From NCBI GenBank assembly GCA_016702545.1, contig JADJDT010000001.1, positions 1-22,393 of the forward strand: a stretch of 22,393 bases of DNA. The letters run 5' to 3'. Under the pieces are notes generated by a model. The model worked only from the letters and a program-made list of their open reading frames with translations. It searched no databases and was not told where the DNA came from. How positions within the stretch are numbered: position 1 is the first letter of the stretch; each line of letters starts with the position of its first letter. The stretch is from Pseudomonadota bacterium (GTDB lineage Bacteria > Myxococcota_A > Polyangia > GCA-2747355). The position numbers and the translations under genes are program-made. Shown here one piece after another: positions 18,860-22,393 of the stretch.

Positions 18860-19144
18860 TGCGCAAGGTCGGTCTCTGACCGACGCCACTGCCGCGGCTG
18901 GAAGGCTAAGAGCGAGGTCCCCGAAGGGCGACGCATCCAAGGGCGATTCGGCGAAGAGCCGGTGCCGTGGCCAAGGGTGGCTGGGCGGGCGCTGGATCAC
19001 GGCGCGGCACAGCGCGGCTGCTCCTGGTGGCGCCGGCGCCGATCGTGGCCGCCAGCGCCACGGTCGGCAGCGGCAACGGCAGCGGGAAGAGCGCGCCCCG
19101 CCTGAGCAAGTAGAGTACTGTTCACGGGGATCCCGCATCTCCGC

Positions 19145-19170
19145 CCCGGAAAGAGTGCGAATCTTCCGGG
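19145..19170. terminator. Hairpin between convergent recA and DUF4340 genes
   Basis: CCCGGAA and TTCCGGG form a 7-bp stem with a 12-base loop in the spacer between two converging genes. No T tract on either strand, so a terminator role is only suggested by position. No gene is recognisable in the rest of 19114-19303. Confidence 0.3.
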
Positions 19171-19303
19171 CCCTCTCAATGTCGGCGCGGTTGCGGGCGC
19201 CGCGCGGGCGCTTCATCGCACCCGCGGCGACAAGCTTCTCAGTGAAACCAAGCGCTTATGGCGCAACACCCCTGAACGCTTACCAAGTAGGTCCCTGCTC
19301 CCG

Positions 19304-20811
19304 CTACTTCTCCCTGATCACCGCCGCGAGGTCGCGTTCGAGATCCTCGACCAGCGGTCGACTCAGCTTGATCAGCCGGCGTGTGTGCTCGCGCGCGAAG
19401 TGCCTCGTAGCTGCCGCCCGGGAGGTCGGCGACGGTGCCTGGCACCAGTAGCGCGCGCTGCAGCAATCCGATGAACCTGACGCGCTTGGCAGGCCGTCGA
19501 AGTAGTCGACCCGCAGGCGCTCCTTCTGGCCGTCGGTGGGCTCGTCCGGACCGACGTAGTCCAGCACCTGCAGGCGGCCCAGCTTGTTGATCCAGCCGCC
19601 GACCGGCTCCTTGTTGCGGCTCTGATCGGCAGCGCCCGCCACCAACCAGAAGGCCTTGCCGGGCACGCGCGCCTCGTGTTGGCGCAGGGTCCACTGCTCC
19701 CCGCTGGCGCGGATCACGACGCGAGTCGATGTCCGCCAGCTCGAAGCGGTGGAGCTGGCGATCGGCGAGCCGAAACTCGGCGTTGAGCAGATCTCGTACT
19801 GGCGCGGGGCGCACCACGACATGGCCGTCGCTCTGGTCTATCAGATAGAGGTCGTTGTTGCTGCAGGTCCGACCGCCGACGACGAAGGTGCGCGTCGCGC
19901 CCCGCCGCGCAGGGTCAGCGTCGGGGCGGGGCTGGTCAGGCCGAACTCCGCGAGCTTCGCGCTCCACTGCGCCCAAGGCCCGGATGGCGGGGATGCGAGT
20001 CAGCGTCTGCATCAGCTCGGTCGCGGTGTCGTTGCCGAGGAAGACGCGCGTGGTCTTGATGGCCGCGGCGGGAGTGCGGGGCCACGGGGCGGTCTGGGGC
20101 CGGGGCGCTGCCTGGGGCTGGGGCCACCCAAGGCAGGGGCCGGTCCTCCGGGAGCAAAGTGGGGGGAGCGGGCGGCGGACCTGCCACCGACGGGGCGCTC
20201 CAGAGCGCTTCTTGCTCGGGCAGGCCGAGGCGCGGCTGTCGAGGCCCCTTCCGGTCGAGCGAAAGCCTCGTACCCCCGGCAGGGCCAGGGGCACCGGGCG
20301 GTGGCGTCGGTGGTGCTGGCGCTGTGGGCGCGAGCCGGTGGAAGATACGCGCGGCGGCAGTGGCCGCAGGCCGGCGTGGGTCGCGCGGGGCCGGGCGGTC
20401 GCATGGCCGGTGGCAGCCGCATTGGCCGGTGGCAGCGGCGCGCCTCACCTGTCCGTGGCCGGTGCCCCAGGTGGCCACCCGCGCGGCGGTCGGGCGTTTC
20501 CGGCCGGAGTTGCTGGAAATGGTGCATGGCGCCGGCGGGTGCGGGCGGCGGTGGGGTGGCGGCGCGAAGGCTGGCCGCCGGCGGCGTGCGCGTGGTCTCG
20601 ACCTCGAGCCAGATACCACCCTCGTCGTCGCGATGGCGGGTCAGCCTGACCTTGCGCTCGGGAGAGCGGTAGGTCGCGCTCTCCAGCGGCGACAGGCTGA
20701 CGACGGCGATCGTGTCGTCGTCGGCGCTCGGCTCGCGCGTCCAGACCAGGTAGTGGCGACCAGCGCCAGCGCGCGAGCGCGGGTCGCATGAGCGGCGACT
20801 GAGCGGTTCAT
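19304..20811 (-). CDS. DUF4340 domain protein, partner of GldG-type ABC system (frameshifted)
   Basis: Extracytoplasmic protein of about 500 residues with one N-terminal anchor (MNRSVAAHATRARALALVA). DUF4340 is typically found next to GldG in ABC exporters. The N-terminal third reads PSADDDTIAVVSLSPLESAT, YRSPERKVRLTRHRDDEGG and IWLEVETTRTPPAASL. A Pro/Ala/Gly-rich linker (about 20050-20500) follows. The conserved domain reads RVFLGNDTATELMQTLTRIP, TRTFVVGGRTCSNNDLYLID, GHVVVRPAPVRDLLNAEFRL with ADRQLHRFELADIDS, then QWTLRQHEARVPGKAFWLV, GGWINKLGRLQVLDYVG and a final LVEDLERDLAAVIREK. Start at 20811 overlaps the GldG stop as ATGA, so they are translationally coupled. Six or more indels. Role inferred from family and neighbour; molecular function unknown. 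Confidence 0.8.
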
Positions 20812-22393
20812 CCCATTCTCCTGCGCCGTTGCGTGTAGATCAGGCCGAGACCCAAGACCAGCTCTCGGTGCATGCCAAAGATCGTCAGATAGAACCAGAG
20901 CTGGTCTTGCTGGGCAAGTGCATGCGCTGATCGGCACGTCTTCGGAGGCGGTCTCGCCGATCGGCTGATCGTTCGCGCCCAGCCACTTGAAGGCGTCGAG
21001 CAACAGATAGCGGTTACCCACCGCGCGCGAGAAGAGCAGGCCGTCCGACGCGAGATCCGAGTCGGCCACGACGACCATTCGCGTCTCGCCAGCGCTACCG
21101 GCAGGGGCGCTGGAAGGCTTCGTGGGCTTGATCGCGACGGCCGCGGCCAGCTCGAAGAGCTTGAGCTGCTCGGCTGGCGCGTCGAAGAGGAAGTTGCTGT
21201 TGAGGTCGTTCCAGGCCAGCGGCAGCGAGTGCACGGTGAAGGCGACGCGCGGCGCCGGACCGACGCTGGTCGCCGGGGCTACCTGCTCGAGATAGCCCGC
21301 GCGCGCCATTGATGACCACCAGCTCGGTCGATTGGCGGCTGAGCGTGCCGACGCTCGGATGCACGCCGAAGCGATTGGTCACGATCAGCTGGCGGTCCGC
21401 CTGCGTGAAGCTGACCCGCGCCAGCGGGACCTCCACCGCCAGCGGCTGGGCGACGTACTTTAGGCGAAGCGATTGAGCAGCTCATCCAGCGTCACCCCGG
21501 CCTCGGGGTCGAGCATCACTAACACCCGGCCGCCGCGGCGCAGATAGCTACCATCGCCGCGTTCTCGGTCGGCAAGAAGGGCTGCTGGGGCCGATGACCA
21601 GCACCATCGTCGCGTCGCGCGGGACCTCGGAGCCGAGACCATCGGCGAGGCCGAGGTCGCGCACGCGGGTAGTTGAGGCCTCGGAGCAGCTTGCGCAGGT
21701 CGCGCAGCCCGCCCGTTGTTTGGCCGTTCTCCTGCGCCTCCGCGCGGCGCGCGAGCCCCGTTCCCTCGTGGCCGATCAGGCAGGCTACCTTTCTGCACGC
21801 GCATCAGCCGGATAAAGTGAGCTTGCTGGAAGTCGGCATCGAGGCGCTTGAGTTTCTGGCGCGCTGTATTGTCGCCGATGTTCAGCGTCTCCTCTGCGGG
21901 CCGCGCACGAAGACGACCGTGTTGCCTCGGCGGCGCCGAGCTCCTTGGCCAGCTTCTTGGGCTCGAGCACCTGATCGACGACCTACTCGCAGCCGCGGCG
22001 AGGCGCTGCGCAGGTCCTCAACAAACGAGCGCAGATGGTCCAGCACCTCGTTGGCGCCTTGAAGAAGAGCACCGGCGCGCAGCGGCTCGCTCAGCTGTTG
22101 CACCATCTTCCTCGAGGACTCGGAGGGGTGTGGTTCCTGAAGTAGCCCACGTCGACGCTGGTGCTGAGCTCGCTGGCGATGAAGTTGAGGGTGAAGGTCC
22201 GGGCAGCGGTGAGCGCCACCACCAGCCCGCTCTGCCAGGAGTTGATTTATCCGTCGCAGCTCGACCGTCCGCGAGGTGTCCATCGGGGCGTAGGAGATCC
22301 GACGAAGAGCAGCGGCGTGATCGGTGCGCAGACCGAGCACGATCCACAGGTGCCCAGCACGGCGGCAAGAGCTGCGCGGTCTGCGGGCTGCCG
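20808..22393 (-). CDS. GldG-type ABC transporter auxiliary protein (5' partial, frameshifted)
   Basis: C-terminal two-thirds of an ABC-transporter auxiliary (GldG, ABC_transp_aux) protein; the gene begins beyond the right edge. Readable pieces in order: SWQSGLVVALTAARTFTLNF (TM) then SELSTSVDVGYFRN, RKMVQQLSEPLRAGALL, GANEVLDHLRSFVEDLRSAS, PKKLAKELGAAEAT, NTVVFVRGP, YLRRGGRVLVMLDPEAGVTL and DELLNRFA, EVPLARVSFTQADRQLIVTN, PAPRVAFTVHSLPLAWNDL, ETRMVVVADSDLASDGLLFS and VGNRYLLLDAFKWLGAND, ending in a TM helix with RELVLGLGLIY and a basic tail RRRR. The VVVADSDLASDGLL motif and the N-x-LLDAFKWL that follows are typical. In Bacteroidetes GldG works with the GldA ATPase and GldF permease in gliding; in Myxococcota similar sets occur without a settled role. 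Eight or so indels. Confidence 0.82.

Noticed and set aside
18860..19113. A recX gene after recA
   Set aside because: The plus-strand text is low-complexity Ala/Gly/Lys/Arg with no RecX motif; more likely the recA tail or noncoding.

Overview
The window is GC-rich, densely coded bacterial DNA. Its gene content points to the Myxococcota (the former myxobacterial Deltaproteobacteria). The evidence is an OmpA protein with thrombospondin type-3 calcium repeats, a PEGA-domain protein beside a Hanks-type kinase, two very large Ser/Thr kinase-HEAT fusions, a GldG/DUF4340 gliding-type pair, and a cinA-thpR-recA block. This assignment rests on gene content only; no rRNA or tRNA gene is visible.

Layout. 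Minus strand, 1-2649: a di-haem cytochrome c peroxidase (runs off the left edge), the OmpA/TSP3 protein just upstream of it, and a small DUF2892 membrane protein. Minus strand, 2859-7828: a kinase-TM-HEAT protein followed after 2 nt by a TPR/PEGA secreted or membrane protein. Minus strand, 7917-9198: hisI and hisG with an ATGA overlap. Plus strand, 9408-11704: an MFS sugar-type transporter, a 150-bp MITE-like inverted-repeat element and a compact DUF2235-like lipase. Minus strand, 11792-12874: two unrecognised genes, the first ending in a triple 17-bp repeat. 13035-13518: the 3' remnant of a YfhO-like membrane protein, cut off exactly at a second inverted-repeat element. Minus strand, 13536-15545: a second kinase-TM-HEAT protein. 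Plus strand, 15740-19113: an extreme poly-G block directly in front of cinA, then thpR and recA. Minus strand, 19304-22393: a DUF4340 protein and a partial GldG-type protein.

How they fit together. The two kinase-HEAT proteins share one plan: cytoplasmic kinase, single TM helix, long HEAT array. They look like paralogous envelope-sensing kinases; the first is coupled to a PEGA partner. The GldG/DUF4340 pair belongs to an ABC exporter whose ATPase and permease genes should lie beyond the right edge. cinA-thpR-recA is a widely conserved DNA-repair neighbourhood.

Quality warning. Almost every conserved gene, including recA, cinA, thpR and hisG, carries several single-base frameshifts. The pattern is far more consistent with an error-rich assembly than with decay. 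I therefore annotate these as genes spanning several frames, and ends within disrupted stretches are approximate. Intact genes (hisI, the lipase) and long clean stretches (most of the two HEAT arrays, each half of the MFS gene) show that accuracy varies along the window.
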